In this document: piece by piece, positions 51,901 to 63,261 of the stretch
How the letters are laid out: every line of letters begins with the position of its first letter
Numbering within the stretch: position 1 is the stretch's first letter
Assembly: GCA_914767885.1 (NCBI GenBank)
Contig: CAJZBQ010000020.1
Location: forward strand, 682,001-746,000
Length of the DNA stretch: 64,000 nt
Direction of reading: 5' to 3'
From: Blepharisma stoltei
Taxonomy: Eukaryota; Ciliophora; Heterotrichea; Heterotrichida; Blepharismidae
Translations under genes and position numbers: made by a program
Notes under the pieces: model-generated
The model's input: the letters and a program-made list of their open reading frames with translations, nothing else
Told to the model about the DNA's origin: nothing
The model's database searches: none

Positions 51901-54900
51901 AAGCAGTATGATCTTATATTGCAAGAGAACAGAGAATTAAGGGACATAAAAGAAAAATATATACTGTTTTATATAACCGAAAACTTTCTGTATTAAATAT
52001 AGTTTATAGTTAGTAAAATAACTGCTGGCGTATATATAAGTTACAATCACGAAGGATGGTGTATTATTGTAGAAGAGCGGCTAAAATGTATGCAGGATCT
52101 ACAGAAAGACGTTGATTTCATGGAAAAAGGATATAAGAGCATGTCGAAAGAAAACACTCAAAAATCACTAGAAATTGAGCAGCTGAGATATGAAAATAAT
52201 GCACTGAGGGAAGAAAAACTAGAGCTACTAAAAGAAGGTGATCAGAAAGAAAAAGATATGATGGAACTGCATTCAAAATTCCAAAATGATATAAGAGCTG
52301 CTAATTTAAGCATAGAAAGACTTGTGTATGAAAATAGCTTGCTAAAGCAAAGCAAAGAAGAGCTTGATAGTATTAAAGAAACTTTGGAAAATGCCAATAA
52401 ACTAATTGCAGAGTATGAGTCAAAAGAAAAAAACAATAAGTCTGCTTTGGCCGAAGAAATAAACGACCTAAAGAGATCTCTAAAAGAAATCACTGGAAAA
52501 AATAATGAACTGAAGGCTTACTCAGAGAAATTAAATGGTCAACTTAAAGATTGTAATGAAAAGCTTTCTGGAGCGCTAAACGAAAATAGTATTTACCAAG
52601 AAATAATTGATGAACTGAAAAAAGGAACAATTCAAGAATTACAGGAAAATCTAAAATCAAGTAGTAAGAAGCTCCAAGATTGCAAATCCAAAAAAAAAGT
52701 GTACAAGACCCGCAATAATGATTTGCAGAAGGAAATTGCCAGTCTGCTTTCGAGTTCAGAAAGTATAGAATCGATACTCAAAGAATCACAGTTAAATGAG
52801 AGTCAGTTGAATTCTCAGATTAAAAACTTGGAAATGACAATCGCAGGAAAAGAAAAAGAAATTGAGAATTTGAAAGTTCATATAATTGCGAAAGAGGCTC
52901 AAATTGAAAGCCTCACTAGTATTGAGAGCCAAGCAACTGATGAAACTAAAAAACAATTAGCTGTATTGCTAGAACTAAAGCAGAAATTAGAGAATGAAAT
53001 TAAAATTGCTAATTTAAAAAGCAACGAACAGCTAGAAGAAATTGAAAAATTGCGAGAAGAGATCAAAACTAAAAAAGATGAAAATAACAATCTCGGTACT
53101 ATAACTAGCTTGAAGCTTGCTGAAATTTTACAACTCAAGTCAGTAGCTGGCTCTAAAGACGAAGAAATTGCAGAGCTAAAGCACAGCTTAAATAATGCTG
53201 AATCTGACTTAATTATTAGAGAGAAAGAAATAGAAAAATTGCATAAAAACATTCAATCTCAAGAAGAGCATATTACTGAAATTAAATCTTTGTATGAAGA
53301 TAAAATTAAGCATCTCGAAAATGAGCTTGAGATAAAAATTCAAGACAGCAAAAATTCATTAGCATATTTACAGCAAACCAATAAACAACTAGAAGAAAAA
53401 AATACTGCCCTTGGAAAATCAATACAAAAATTAACTGATGAAAAAGACCAGCTTTTATCATCTCTCTCATCAGCTTCAGAAAACATTTTCCATTTGAATG
53501 GAAAATTAAAAACATCTTCTGAAGAGTCTGCTAGTTTATTATCTCTTACTCCCCCCCTTTAAATTGGAACAAAATATAGGTAAAATTTCCACTTTTTTGG
53601 TAAATTAAACCCCCTTTAAATTGGAACAAAATTTAATTTTATAATAAAAAAATTTATATATAAAAATCATAATTTTTATGTAGAAAGATTTGATATAATT
53701 TAAATGTTTCTTCTTAACTAGAATTAAAAATTTAGTTATATCTTGCTCTTGTTTATAGAATAGAGTATAAAGAGCATCTTAATTAAATAAATTTATTAGT
53801 CTTAATTGCTAAATTTTTAAAAAATAAATTTAATTTTTTTTTTTAAAAAATTTTCAACAAAATTTTTTTATTTTTTTGGATATTTTTTATTTAAATTATT
53901 TTCATATAAATTCAATGCTAATTCTTTACAATAATTGAAAATTCACTTATTTCTTGCTTTATTTTAAAGAATAGAGTATAAATGGCATCTTATTTAAACA
54001 AAATTAGCACTTTGATCCATAAATTTTCTAAATTTTTTTTTTTTTAGTTTTTTTTTATCAATAAAAAATAATAATTTTTGTGTAAATAGTTTTGATACCA
54101 ATTAATAGTGGCGTATTAATTAATAATAAAAATTAGTTATATCTTGCTTTGATTTAAAGGATAAAGAGTTAAAAGCATTTTATTAAACAAATTTATTAAT
54201 CTAATTCGATAAATTTTTGAAAATTTTTTTTTTATAAACAATTTTATATTGATTTTTTTTAAAAAAATTTTCTTAACCCCCCTTTAAATTTGAACAAAAT
54301 TTTTTAGTTCCAATTTAAAGGGGGGGGGAGTTAGACAAAATATAGAAGAACTAAAATCGCAACTTAGTGATTCAGAAAGCTCAATAAAAGCTCTATTAGA
54401 TACTAACTCCCTTCAGTGAGCGAACAAATAAAATTTTGTCCACTCACAGAGGGGGTTAATTTTTTTTTAATATATAAATTTTATTGTAAAAATTTGTGGT
54501 CTAGTAATTCGCAAAAATTGAAAAATAAAAATTAATTTAACTCGTAAGCTGTATACAATTCAGCAAAAATAACTAGTTATTTCACTATACTAATTATCAC
54601 TTATATATCAATATATTTTCTCCAAGAATAAGGATTTTTTCAATGATTGCTGACTCACGGAAGGGGAGTAAGAAAGCTCTGAAAAGTAGAAATGATGAGC
54701 TAGAAAAGCTAGAAATAGAGAAAACAATTTTGATTGAAAAACAAAAACTCTCTATTCAAAATCTGCAAGGCCAGATTCAAGAAGCTGTGAGTCAGAACAG
54801 CAATGGAGAAGGAAAGCTGAGAGAAGAATTAAATTTAAGGAATGATGAAATTTTAGAGATAAATGCCAGAATAAGAGAACTTGAGGAAAAGGTAAAAGAG

Positions 54901-57234
54901 TTATCACAAATCAGAGACAATTTGAAGAAAGAACTTGACGCAAAAGCGAATGAGAATCTAGAAAAAGATAAAATTATAGAAAATAAGCAGACTTTGCTTG
55001 ATAATGTGTATCATTCCTTAACAGAATCGAATCAACTTGAAAAGGATGAGTTGAAAAAGGCAATAGATACGCTAAAAGGGCAGGTTTCAAAGCTTGCAAA
55101 TGAAAAAAAATTAATAGGAGAAGAATTGTCAGAAAAGAATGCATTAATTCAAAAATTAACTCTTAAAAATCAAGAACTCACAAAAGAGTGTGAAGAGAGC
55201 ATAATTAATGTCAATAATCTATCAAAAACAGCTAAAGAAACTCAAGAAAGGCTACTTGATGAATTAAAGACAATTGAAAAGAGAGCAAAAGAACTCGAAA
55301 GCAATTTAAAGTTAAAAGATCAAGAGATCAAGGAGCTTTCTCAAGTAATTGCCCATGAAAAAGGATTAAATGAAATTAAAACAAAAGAAATAGACGATCA
55401 TGAACAAAAGGAAAATCAGCTAATAAAAGAGAATAACGAATTAAAGTTGAGCATTTCTCAGTTAGAGTCAACAGTTATTGACAAGACCGAGACAATTGAA
55501 AGCTTTCAACTAGAAATTTCAAGCTTAAAATCGTTTAAAGAAAGCCTTGAAGAAAAAAATTCTAAAAAAGAAAAAGAATTAAACGAAGTCAAACTAAAAA
55601 TTAAAGAATCGCAAGAAAACAATGAAATTAAAATAAATATTTTAAAGGCTAGTTTAGAGAAAGCCAATTCAGAACTGCAAACTGCTGAACAAAAAAACAG
55701 GGAGCTTCATAATAAACTCAACTCAGATCAAAGTCCCCAAAAATCAAGCCAGAGGGACGCTGATGAAGCTGAAGATCAAGTAAGAGAAGCTTTGAAACAC
55801 ACCATTAACAAAATCGAAAATGAAAAAAATGAAATGCAGACTGAGTATGAAGACAGGATCGCAAAACTAGAAAAAGAATGCAGCAACTTAAAGCTTCAAA
55901 AGAATTTCATAGAGATTGGCTTAGAAGAAACAGGCAAACAATTTCAAACAATAAAAGAAAAATATGAGCAATTGTTGAACGAAAATAAAAAGAGAGCTGA
56001 AAATGTAATTGAAGAGAAAAAGGAAAGGCACTCGGATATTGTAAAAAATGATAATGAGTTTAAGCTTGACTCAAATCAGCCTCAAAGAGCTTCAATTGAC
56101 AGCAAAAAGGAGGACATGAATTTAGAAACTGAAATTTCAAATATTGCTGTTGATATTCTTGAGAACCCTCCCTTTACTATTGAAGTCCAGGATGATCTAA
56201 CAATTATAAAGCAGGCAATTGAAGTTCTTATTCAAATTAAAGAGATTGTGAAAAATGAAATTCTTGAAGGGGACGTAGTTTTGCCTGAAGTTCTGGTTAT
56301 AGTCCTTAACGACTATAAAAATAGAATTAAAGATTTAGAAAGCCAAAGCATTGAACCCCAGAAATTGCAACAGCAGCTAATGCCAGGGATTTCAAATAAG
56401 GACCAGCTTCCTTTAGAATCTATTCCCGAGGATAATGATAGTGCTGTTTTTGAGTCTTGCTCAAGAGTTCTGGTAAAATCAATAAGAATTGATTCAATAA
56501 TATGGAAACTATTTAGAACGGTCGATGGAAATTTCGATTGGGAGCCTGAAGAAGCATCATCTCTCACTCCAGAAGAGGCAATCGATGAAGATCTTGATAA
56601 GATTAAAGCTGAGCTTGGTGATTACTTTAAAGAGGGAAGCATCATAAAATCCATTCGAGAGCTAAAAGTTTCATTAGAAAAATTAAAAGAAAACAAAAAC
56701 AGCCGTTCAAGCTTTTCATTCAATGAAGACCTTGAAATCATGCCAGAAGCTGAAGGCGAACACCTCTCTTTTGACTCATTGTCATTCCGCAATGAATTTG
56801 GGCCAGGTCTTGGCCTAGCCCCAGTTAAAGAAGAAACTGAGCATGAGACCTCAGAAGATAAAATCAAGCTAAAAGAAGAGCTTGAAAATTGTCTGCAGGA
56901 ATTAGAAAATGTAAAAAATGAACTTGCCAAAAAAATATTAAAAATTCAAGAAAAGAAAAGAGATATTGAAAGGCATGAAGAACAAATTTTAACCCTCAAA
57001 GTGCAGCTTCGAGAAACAGATGAGAAGCTGCAGCATGCAAATACAGTGGATACCGCTTATCTCAAAAGGCTTTTCCAAGAGCTTATAAAGGGAATCCCAC
57101 CACTTTCACAGGAAACTGAAAAAATTGTGAAGATATTTTGTGGGATTCTTGGTTTTACCCCGAGCGAAGAAAATAGCATAAGCATGGAGAGGAAAGGCAA
57201 GAGAGGCAAAAGTGTTTTAAGTTTATTTAGATAA
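48997..57234 (+). CDS. Giant coiled-coil protein with five IESs
   Basis: ATG 48997 (MRRRSLESSVERR), UAA 57234. Removing IESs 50206-50532, 50877-51430, 51964-52071, 53549-54333 and 54406-54670 gives about 2,065 residues; four joins are exactly in frame, while the first needs one base fewer, next to an 8-A run. UGA=Trp at 49450, 49495 and 49996. The first 500 residues are helical with a Ser/Pro linker (SSSKNRPNHLSPARDE). From about 500 to 1,650 it is continuous coiled coil (LRQNIEELKSQLSDSESSIK). The C-terminal 350 residues hold a compact-looking segment (LVKSIRIDSIIWKLFRTVDG) and another coil. It resembles golgin/CEP-like or ciliate fibre proteins; the specific family is not recognised. The start lies 25 bp from the SPCS1 start. 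Confidence 0.8.
50206..50532. mobile_element. Family-1 IES (327 bp), join off by one base
   Basis: TA at 50204-50205 and 50531-50532. Left outer end TTCCCGTGAGTGAACAAAAC, inner CCCTCCGTGAGTGAACAAAA about 50 bp on; right end TTCACTCACGGAGGGGGGAG. The join KEL-KKK is one base out of phase with the following KTENPGKQNIESP frame; the adjacent A8 run may hide a sequence error. Confidence 0.8.
50877..51430. mobile_element. Retroposon-like IES (554 bp)
   Basis: AATTATT flanks the insert (50873-50879 and 51427-51433) and holds the TA used. The interior is GC-rich with hairpin GAAAATTC-AAAAAT-GAATTTTC and is related, in reverse orientation, to 27.36-27.54 kb. Removal joins EKEKGVI to IADLETRELK in frame. 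Confidence 0.78.
51964..52071. mobile_element. Short IES (108 bp)
   Basis: TA at 51962-51963 and 52070-52071; ends TACTGTTTTATATAACC and TACAATAATACACCATCC are imperfect inverted copies. Deletion joins IKEKYI to EERLKCMQDL in frame and removes a UAA. Confidence 0.78.
53549..54333. mobile_element. Family-2 IES (785 bp) with internal tandem repeats
   Basis: TA at 53547-53548 and 54332-54333. Ends CCCCCCCTTTAAATTGGAAC and TTCCAATTTAAAGGGGGGGG, with inner copies (CCCCCTTTAAATTGGAACA near 53610; CCCCCCTTTAAATTTGAACA near 54276). Between them are three diverged copies of a roughly 200-bp unit. Deletion joins LLSL to RQNIEELKSQ. Confidence 0.88.
53720..54240. repeat. Three diverged tandem repeats (about 200 bp) inside the IES
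   Basis: Each unit carries a variant of AGTTATATCTTGCTTT, then AAAGAATAGAGTATAAA, GCATCTTATTTAAACAAA and ATTTATTAATCT, followed by an A/T-run. Units begin near 53726, 53940 and 54129. No coding potential. Confidence 0.6.
54406..54670. mobile_element. Family-1 IES (265 bp)
   Basis: TA at 54404-54405 and 54669-54670. Left TAACTCCCTTCAGTGAGCGA, an inner TCCACTCACAGAGGGGG near 54440, right GACTCACGGAAGGGGAG. Core TTATCACTTATATATCA. Deletion joins ALLDT to KKALKSRNDE in frame. Confidence 0.86.
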
Positions 57235-57422
57235 AATTATGTGAATTTATAATAAATGTCCAAGGATGCTTTAGTAGTCAAGCTTCTAATAAATTTCATA
57301 AGCAGATTTCAAAGATTTTGCTTCCTGCATAATTATTGCGATTAATTGCCTATTAATGACCCCTTGAAATTTTGGTTTTATAGCTAAACTAATCAACATA
57401 TGGCTATTCTTAATATTTAGCA

Positions 57423-57907
57423 ATGGCTACTCCACTCGTTAGACAGCACAAAATCAAGAAGCACAGAAGACAATTCTGGAGATTCCAAAGTGACAAGTTT
57501 AAGAGAGTAGGCCGAAGCTGGAGACAACCTCACGGTATCGATAACAGAGTCCGCCGAAAGTACAGAGGAAATCAGGATATGCCTGGAGTTGGCTTTGGAA
57601 CTGACAAGACAACAAGATTCGTCCTTCCAAATGGCTTCAAAAAATTCCTTATCCATAATGAGAAAGAACTTGAGGTCCTCCTCATGCACAACAGATCTTT
57701 CTGTGCTGAATTAGCTCATTCACTAACGCTCCTTTAAAATATTAAAATATTCAAAAAAAGAAATAATTTTTTTTTCTTTTTGACAGAAAAAATCATTTTG
57801 AAAAGGTAAGCACAAGAACCAGAAAAAGACTCATTGAGAGAGCTGCAGAATTGGACATCAGAGTGACAAATGCAAGTGCTCGCTTAAGAACTGAAGAAAA
57901 GAAATAA
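57423..57907 (+). CDS. RPL32: Ribosomal protein eL32, split by an 83-bp IES
   Basis: ATG 57423, UAA 57907. Removing 57726-57808 leaves exactly 133 residues, the usual eL32 length. Family sequence is clear: FWRFQSDKFKRVGRSWRQPH, GIDNRVRRKYRGNQDMPGVG, LPNGFKKFLIHNEKELEVLL, then across the IES AHSL-STRTRKRLIERAAELD and VTNASARLRTEEKK. A large-subunit protein. It is a strong test case for IES excision because the C-terminal block needed by the family is reached only after removal. Confidence 0.95.
57726..57808. mobile_element. Short IES (83 bp) in the eL32 gene
   Basis: TA at 57724-57725 and 57807-57808. Ends TAACGCTCCTTTAAAATATT and TACCTTTTCAAAATGATT are imperfect inverted repeats, like short decayed family-2 ends. 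It introduces UAA codons; the join is conserved eL32 sequence. Confidence 0.87.
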
Positions 57908-57957
57908 GTTATCTTTACTTCCAAATAAGTTTATTTCCAAAATAAAGCATTTTATTA

Positions 57958-59406
57958 TTACTGTCCTCCTATAGGGAAATTTGACTTCTTGATGGCGTCT
58001 TCATACTTTACAGCAATTTTCAGCTTTGTTATCAGTTGCTTGGCAGGCTCTAGAGAAGGCACCTTGACGTCTTCTGGTTTCATTTGAGTAGCTGGCTTGC
58101 AGAGCTTTTCCACGATCCCCATGCCTTCAAATCTTTCCTTTTTGTCTTTTAATTCGTTTAGTGTTTGCCTAATCCCGCTGATTTGGTCAGATATCTCTGT
58201 TTGAAGCTTTTGTATTTCTTGGCCCTTAATAAGGTTTGTAACTTGCTCAATGCAAGCTTTGGTGCCATCTTTAATACCTTTAATCAACAATTTTTCAGCT
58301 TTTTTTAGTCCTTCAATATGTCTTTCCCCACACTGGTTTATTTCTAACAAGTTTGTATTTAAATCTTGCATCACAGCCAGTCATTTGTTTTGAATAGCTT
58401 GGAGCTCTTTTTCCTGCTCATTAATCAAAGCTTTTTTGCTATCAGCCACTTCAGAGGCTTTTGGATCCGTAAGCATAAAAGCATTATGGTCTTTATGCTC
58501 AAAAACGCATGCCCCACACAGCAGCATTTCATGGTCTTTACAATATCCTACAATTTCATGCTTATGTTTAGGGCAAGTTTCTTTCTGAACCATTTTATGA
58601 GCTTCAGCAATTTCTAGGATCGCATAATTTACAGGCAAACTTTCTATTTCATTAAAACTCATAGTTCTGCATACTGGACACTTTAATATTGATGAATCTT
58701 CATACATATTTTGCAGGCAGATGATGCAAATTGTATGTCCACAGCTTGGCAATAGCAGCGGAGAATAGGGAGCTTGGTTAAAAATTTCAAAACAGACCGG
58801 GCAGGTTCCAATGTTTCTGCCTTGTTTTGAAGAAGGCCGAAGTGGGTAGACTTTTGGAGCTTCCTTTGGGCCTTTGGCAGCTTGAAAGCTGAAGACAGTT
58901 GCGTTGAGCTCTCTGCTTGGAAAGTGAATGTTTCGGTGGTTAGTTTGAAGGATCCTTAAAGCTTCGTTTCGAAAATAGTGCCTTTGAGGAAGGGCGGGCT
59001 GATTATGCCTCGGCATTGCTGCATAGTTAGTCCTGTTGAACTCTAGAAGATTGGCTGCAGGAGATGTATCTCTTGATTCTGATGGAATTGGTGGCAATTC
59101 AATATTATCACCTAGAGATGACAATGAACTGGAATTTGAATGGTTTGCCATGTAATGCATTGAAAATGGCAATTCTTCATCTGAGTTGGATAAATCGTGT
59201 GGCAGATTGTTAGCGATTGATTCGATCAAAGTAGATCTTCGTGAGTTTGTTTGGGATCGATTGATTAAAGATTCATAAACTTCACAGCAATCCAAATGAT
59301 GGTGCAATTCAGATCCCGTTAAGTCTTGTTCACAATAAGGGCAGTAGTCTCTATCACCTTGATTTACTTTTAATTCTTCGAATGAAAATGTAATTGGCCG
59401 TTCCAT
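57958..59406 (-). CDS. TRIM-like protein: zinc finger, RING, B-box, coiled coil
   Basis: ATG 59406-59404, 482 residues to UAG/UAA at 57958, uninterrupted; UGA=Trp at about residue 342 (QNK-W-LAVMQDL). Near residue 22 is a CPYC...H...H...C zinc knuckle (UBZ-like). RING at about 200-245: GTCPVCFEIFNQ, LPSCGHTICIICLQNMY, LKCPVCR. B-box about 280-315: ETCPKHKHEIVGYCKDHEML, then CGAC. Coiled coil follows to about 440. The RING implies E3 ubiquitin ligase activity; the B-box/coil implies self-association. There is no C-terminal NHL or SPRY domain. Substrate unknown. Confidence 0.88.
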
Positions 59407-60361
59407 CTTTCTTAATATTAGTCAACTTGATGAGATTTTTTAATAAATAAAATGCATTGATAGTCTCTTAATCAAAGACATAAATTAAATTTTATTTTTG
59501 CTTAAAATTATTCATTTTGGTAAAATCATTTCAATTAGTCTATTTTTGAAATTAAATAAGAATGTTTATATCATTATAAGTTTAATAATTTGAGATCATT
59601 TTGATTTATTTTTTATATTTATTTGATAAGATATTGCATTCTATTCTAAATTATATGACTTGAGTATTTCATATAATCTACAAATATTAAATGGAAGCAT
59701 AAATAAACTAAAGCCCTTCTATAATTATCAAAAAAAATATTGTAATTATTTGAATATCTTACTCCCCCCCCCCCCTCCGTGAGCGAACAAAAAAATTTTG
59801 TTCGCTCACGGAGGGGGGTTAAATTTTTTTTTTTTAAAAAAAATTTATATATAAATTTTATAAAAAATATTTTTTTCGAAATTTAAAAAAATCCTAATTT
59901 GCAAAAATTGGGAAGCAAATATTAATTTAATTTGCAAAATTTATGTTTTAAAACGCAATTTGTTTAAAATTAAACAGAATTAGCTCTAGATTTCATTATA
60001 CTAATTATCACTTATATATCAAAATTTTTTTTCCATTAAAATTTTTTCTATTAAAAAAAATTTTGTTCACTCACGGAGGGTGGGTTTTTTTTGGTCAAAA
60101 AATGGCGATTTTTCTAATGGTTTTTGTTCGCTCACGGAGGGGGGGGGGGGAGTTAGAACTATTTTAAATTATTTTCTTTTTAAAATTTTATTTATTTTTG
60201 AGGGGTTTTTAATTTTATTTTTTTGCTCTAAATAATTGATAAATTTTCATAAATTTTAATTTTCTTCAAATGTAACACAATTCAAACTGCATTTGGCGGT
60301 AAATGATAAACCAGAGTATATAAATAATATATGTCAGTGTGCCATTATAAAGAAATATATA
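59407..60361. other. Intergenic region containing a family-1 element
   Basis: Between divergent starts. 59407-59760 is AT-rich with nothing recognised; 59762-60155 is a MITE-like element; 60156-60361 is AT-rich 5' flank of the kinase gene. Confidence 0.5.
59762..60155. mobile_element. Family-1 MITE-like element (394 bp), best-preserved copy
   Basis: TA at 59760-59761 and 60154-60155. Left end: C-run, CTCCGTGAGCGAACAAAA, immediately followed by its own inverted copy TTTTGTTCGCTCACGGAG and GGGGTTAA (a hairpin). Right: inner TTCACTCACGGAGGGTGGG, spacer AAAAAATGGCGATTTTTC, outer TTCGCTCACGGAGG with a long G-run. Intergenic, so excision is inferred by similarity. Confidence 0.82.
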
Positions 60362-61954
60362 ATGGATATGATCGAAAGCCCTATAAAAAGAAGCTCAACA
60401 CTGCCTGATCTCTATCCTGCAAAATTGAAGCATTCTCCAGCCTTAAAAGCTGTTTCAAAGCACATAAAGCTGCCCACAGAAAGGCCACTCAAACTGAAGC
60501 CTTTGAATAGCCTTATTATTAGTAAGCCAACAAAACCAGTATTATCAGTTTCAAACAAGGCCACTTGGGACCTTCGCGCATCATATTCAATGGGAGACCT
60601 AAAGCTTGGAAAATGCTTGGGGAGAGGAACCCAAGGAAGAGTAGTCTTAGCTACTATAAAAGACAAGGAGTGCGCTGTAAAAATAATGCACAAGGCCGAA
60701 AAGAAGGCAGGCGAGCTCGAATGAAATATCCTTAGCTCAAGCAAATCCCCATTTCTTATAAGCAGCTATGGAAAAATAAATGATAAAGATCACATGTATC
60801 TTATTTTGGAATTAATGGAAGGTGGTGATTTGTTCCATCTTATCAGAAAAAGAAAATTAAATCCCACAGAAATTTCGTTTATTTGTGCAGAAATAGTTTT
60901 GGTATAATTAAATATGACGTCTTCGTCTGGGCATGGCCTCCCGGCCATGCAGCCTCGACTCATATTTAATTATATCCGGCAAAGTTGTACCATTCTAGAG
61001 ATGGACGGCAATACTAGGTAAGCAATTCTGGTAGTGTTTCAGAGCCTAGTCCTAGTCTATTCTCAGGGGTGGATTTTTCCTCGTGGGGAAGGAGGGCATG
61101 GAGTTGGAAAGGGGAAGCTCATAAGAGTCCGTTAGGACCAATCGGGCAACTCCCTAGCGTGAAACTGGGCGTTACGTCCCAGGCTACGTGTTTTTCCTTT
61201 TTGCCGATAGCCGACCAGAAAAATCCATTTTTTGGGTTTTTCGGAAAAGCAAACCATGTATCAAGCAAGTAGCTCATCCATGAGCCGTCGAAGCCGGAAC
61301 ACTTTCCCGAGAAGCACCCAGGTGGTCGAATCAGGCCATCCCCAGCGACCTGTGGGCTCGATGCGACGCAAGGCGAGTGATAGTGCCTGGGGTTGTTACC
61401 CCGTAGTGGACGTTAAGCGTTATAAATTCTATAAGATAAGATAAGAAATAGTTTTGGCCCTTGAGCATCTCCATAGCTTAGGGGTAGTTTATAGAGACTT
61501 AAAACCCGAAAATGTAATGATTGACTCATCTGGACACATTAAGTTAGTAGATTTTGGCTTGTCAAAAGTTATTGGAGATGAGCGAGCATGTACAACTTGT
61601 GGATCTCCAGAATACATGGCTCCTGAGGTTATAAGGAAGCAAGCTTATTCCTATAGTGCGGATTGGTGAAGTTTCGGAATCCTCGTGTATGAGCTATTTC
61701 ATGGATATACACCATTTAAAGGAGAAACGAGTGCTGAAACTTATGAAAACATTTTGGAAGGTGAAATCAGCTTTTCCAGAGTTGATATTGTAGCTGAAAA
61801 TTTCATTAGGAGTTTATTAAACCCGGATCCTAAATTAAGACTTGGTCACTCGGAAAGTGATATTTTTAGAATAAAGCGTCACAGTTTTTTCAGAAAAATT
61901 GACTGGGCTGCTACACAAGAGAAATCGCAGTCTTTATTGAATAAGAATCATTAA
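60362..61954 (+). CDS. AGC-family Ser/Thr protein kinase, split by a retroposon-like IES
   Basis: ATG 60362, UAA 61954. Removing 60896-61450 leaves exactly 345 residues. UGA=Trp at 60722 and, decisively, at the conserved second Trp of [17 protein letters not shown]. Motifs: [12 protein letters not shown] loop, CAVKIMHK lysine, [35 protein letters not shown] (the join falls just before the catalytic loop), [27 protein letters not shown] and [18 protein letters not shown]. This is the PKA/PKG/PKB group with a short C-terminal tail, which lacks a clear hydrophobic motif. The N-terminal 75 residues are basic and disordered. Substrates unknown. Confidence 0.93.
60896..61450 (+). mobile_element. 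Retroposon-like IES with 14-bp duplication and inverted hairpin core
   Basis: AGAAATAGTTTTGG is duplicated at 60889-60902 and 61444-61457. The 541-bp element opens with a hairpin (TATAATTAAATATG arms) whose 43-bp core is the reverse complement of that in the 29.8-kb copy; the rest is collinear and closely similar. The tail is GTAGTGGACGTTAAGCG, then ATAAGATAAGATAAG. The TA inside the duplication gives an exact, in-frame cut. Confidence 0.87.
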
Positions 61955-62125
61955 ATGATTCAATAAGTACACTAAAATAAACAATAAAATATATTAATTT
62001 CATTTTCAGCTAATGACAATAATCTAGTTTTTAACATAAAATTTCTACTTTCAGCCTTTTTTTAAGCACAATCTTAATTCTGCAATAGGTTAAATTAGAT
62101 GTGTCATTAAATTTAGAGTCTCCTA

Positions 62126-62875
62126 CTATAATACACTAAAAAGAGGCGATTTATCTTCTGTCATGTCCTGCCTAAAAGCTTCTAACTCTTCTTCTATTTC
62201 ATCGACACTCAAAATTTCGCTTTCAGATTCTGATGCTGCAACTTGTCTTTTCCCGGGTAACTCCAGCAGTGAGTCAACCATTTCATCATAATCCTTTATG
62301 CTTTTTCTCTTTTTGGTACTGCAGATAAGACTATTGTATTTAGCGTTTGCTTCCTTAATGCTAGCAGTTGCCGAGCAGTCTGTGATCAAAAGCCAATTAT
62401 TGAAGCTGAGCTTGAAATTAGCAAAAAGTCTGTTTAGATGCTGCTCAAAAGGCTCCATATCGTCGTTCATACTCATTTTTGCAAGATAGGCTGTATAAAT
62501 AATCAAGAGTCTGGGCTTGATTGATCTGTCTTCCATTGATGCGCTTTCCAAAAGTACTGCTCAGTATAAAATCTCTATTTGATTCAGTAGAAGGAGATCA
62601 GCAATTGAATTAATCATTGAATAAACTTTCTTGCAGCATCAAGATAGATTAAGATGGGATTCTAATGCTAGTTTTTTTAGTAATTGCTGTCTTATATAGC
62701 TTACACCTGAAGCATGGAATTCTCGATAAAGTTCATTGTAAACTAATAAAAAAGGGGTTTGAGGGGGAGATTTGAGAATTGCTGACTCAGCAAAGTCAAG
62801 GGGGGAGAATAGTGAGTCACTTGAGCGGATATTGCATTCAATGTTCAAGCCAAAGTTTCTAATTCTTGATACCAT
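62126..62875 (-). CDS. Helical protein of unknown function
   Basis: ATG 62875-62873, 249 residues to UAG/UAA at 62126, uninterrupted once UGA=Trp (LNLS-W-CCKKVYS; EILY-W-AVLLES). Mostly alpha-helical, with TPFLLVYNELYREFHASGVS and PRLLIIYTAYLAKMSMNDDM, ending in an acidic Ser-rich tail (ASESESEILSVDEIEEELEA). No membrane segment or domain recognised. Confidence 0.72.
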
Positions 62876-63261
62876 TTATATTTCTTTTATGCTCATTGAA
62901 TATGGAATTATTTTTATCAATGCCTTGCCGAGTTCAAATCTGTTTCAATTACAACTCAGCTTGCAGCCTTAAATTATTGGCTTATTTATTATTGTAATTA
63001 GCTCTCAATGGACTAAACCTTATACTTAAATTAATTTGTTTAGTCGGCTTAGATAATAAATTCAACCTGCTTTAACTCTACGTTGTTAATATTTTCATCT
63101 TTATATTGCGGTATATATATAATTCATGCTATTTTAGCATTAATAAGCACACTTAAATCACTTTTGCTTTATCTTGCTAATGAATTATTTTTTTGAAATT
63201 AATAAAATTTCTTTTGATTATTCTAGAAATAAAAAGATCGTTAGTTATTTAAAAAACTCTC
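62876..63261. other. AT-rich intergenic spacer
   Basis: About 390 bases between the 62-kb gene start and the end of PEMT; I see no gene or repeat. Confidence 0.5.
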
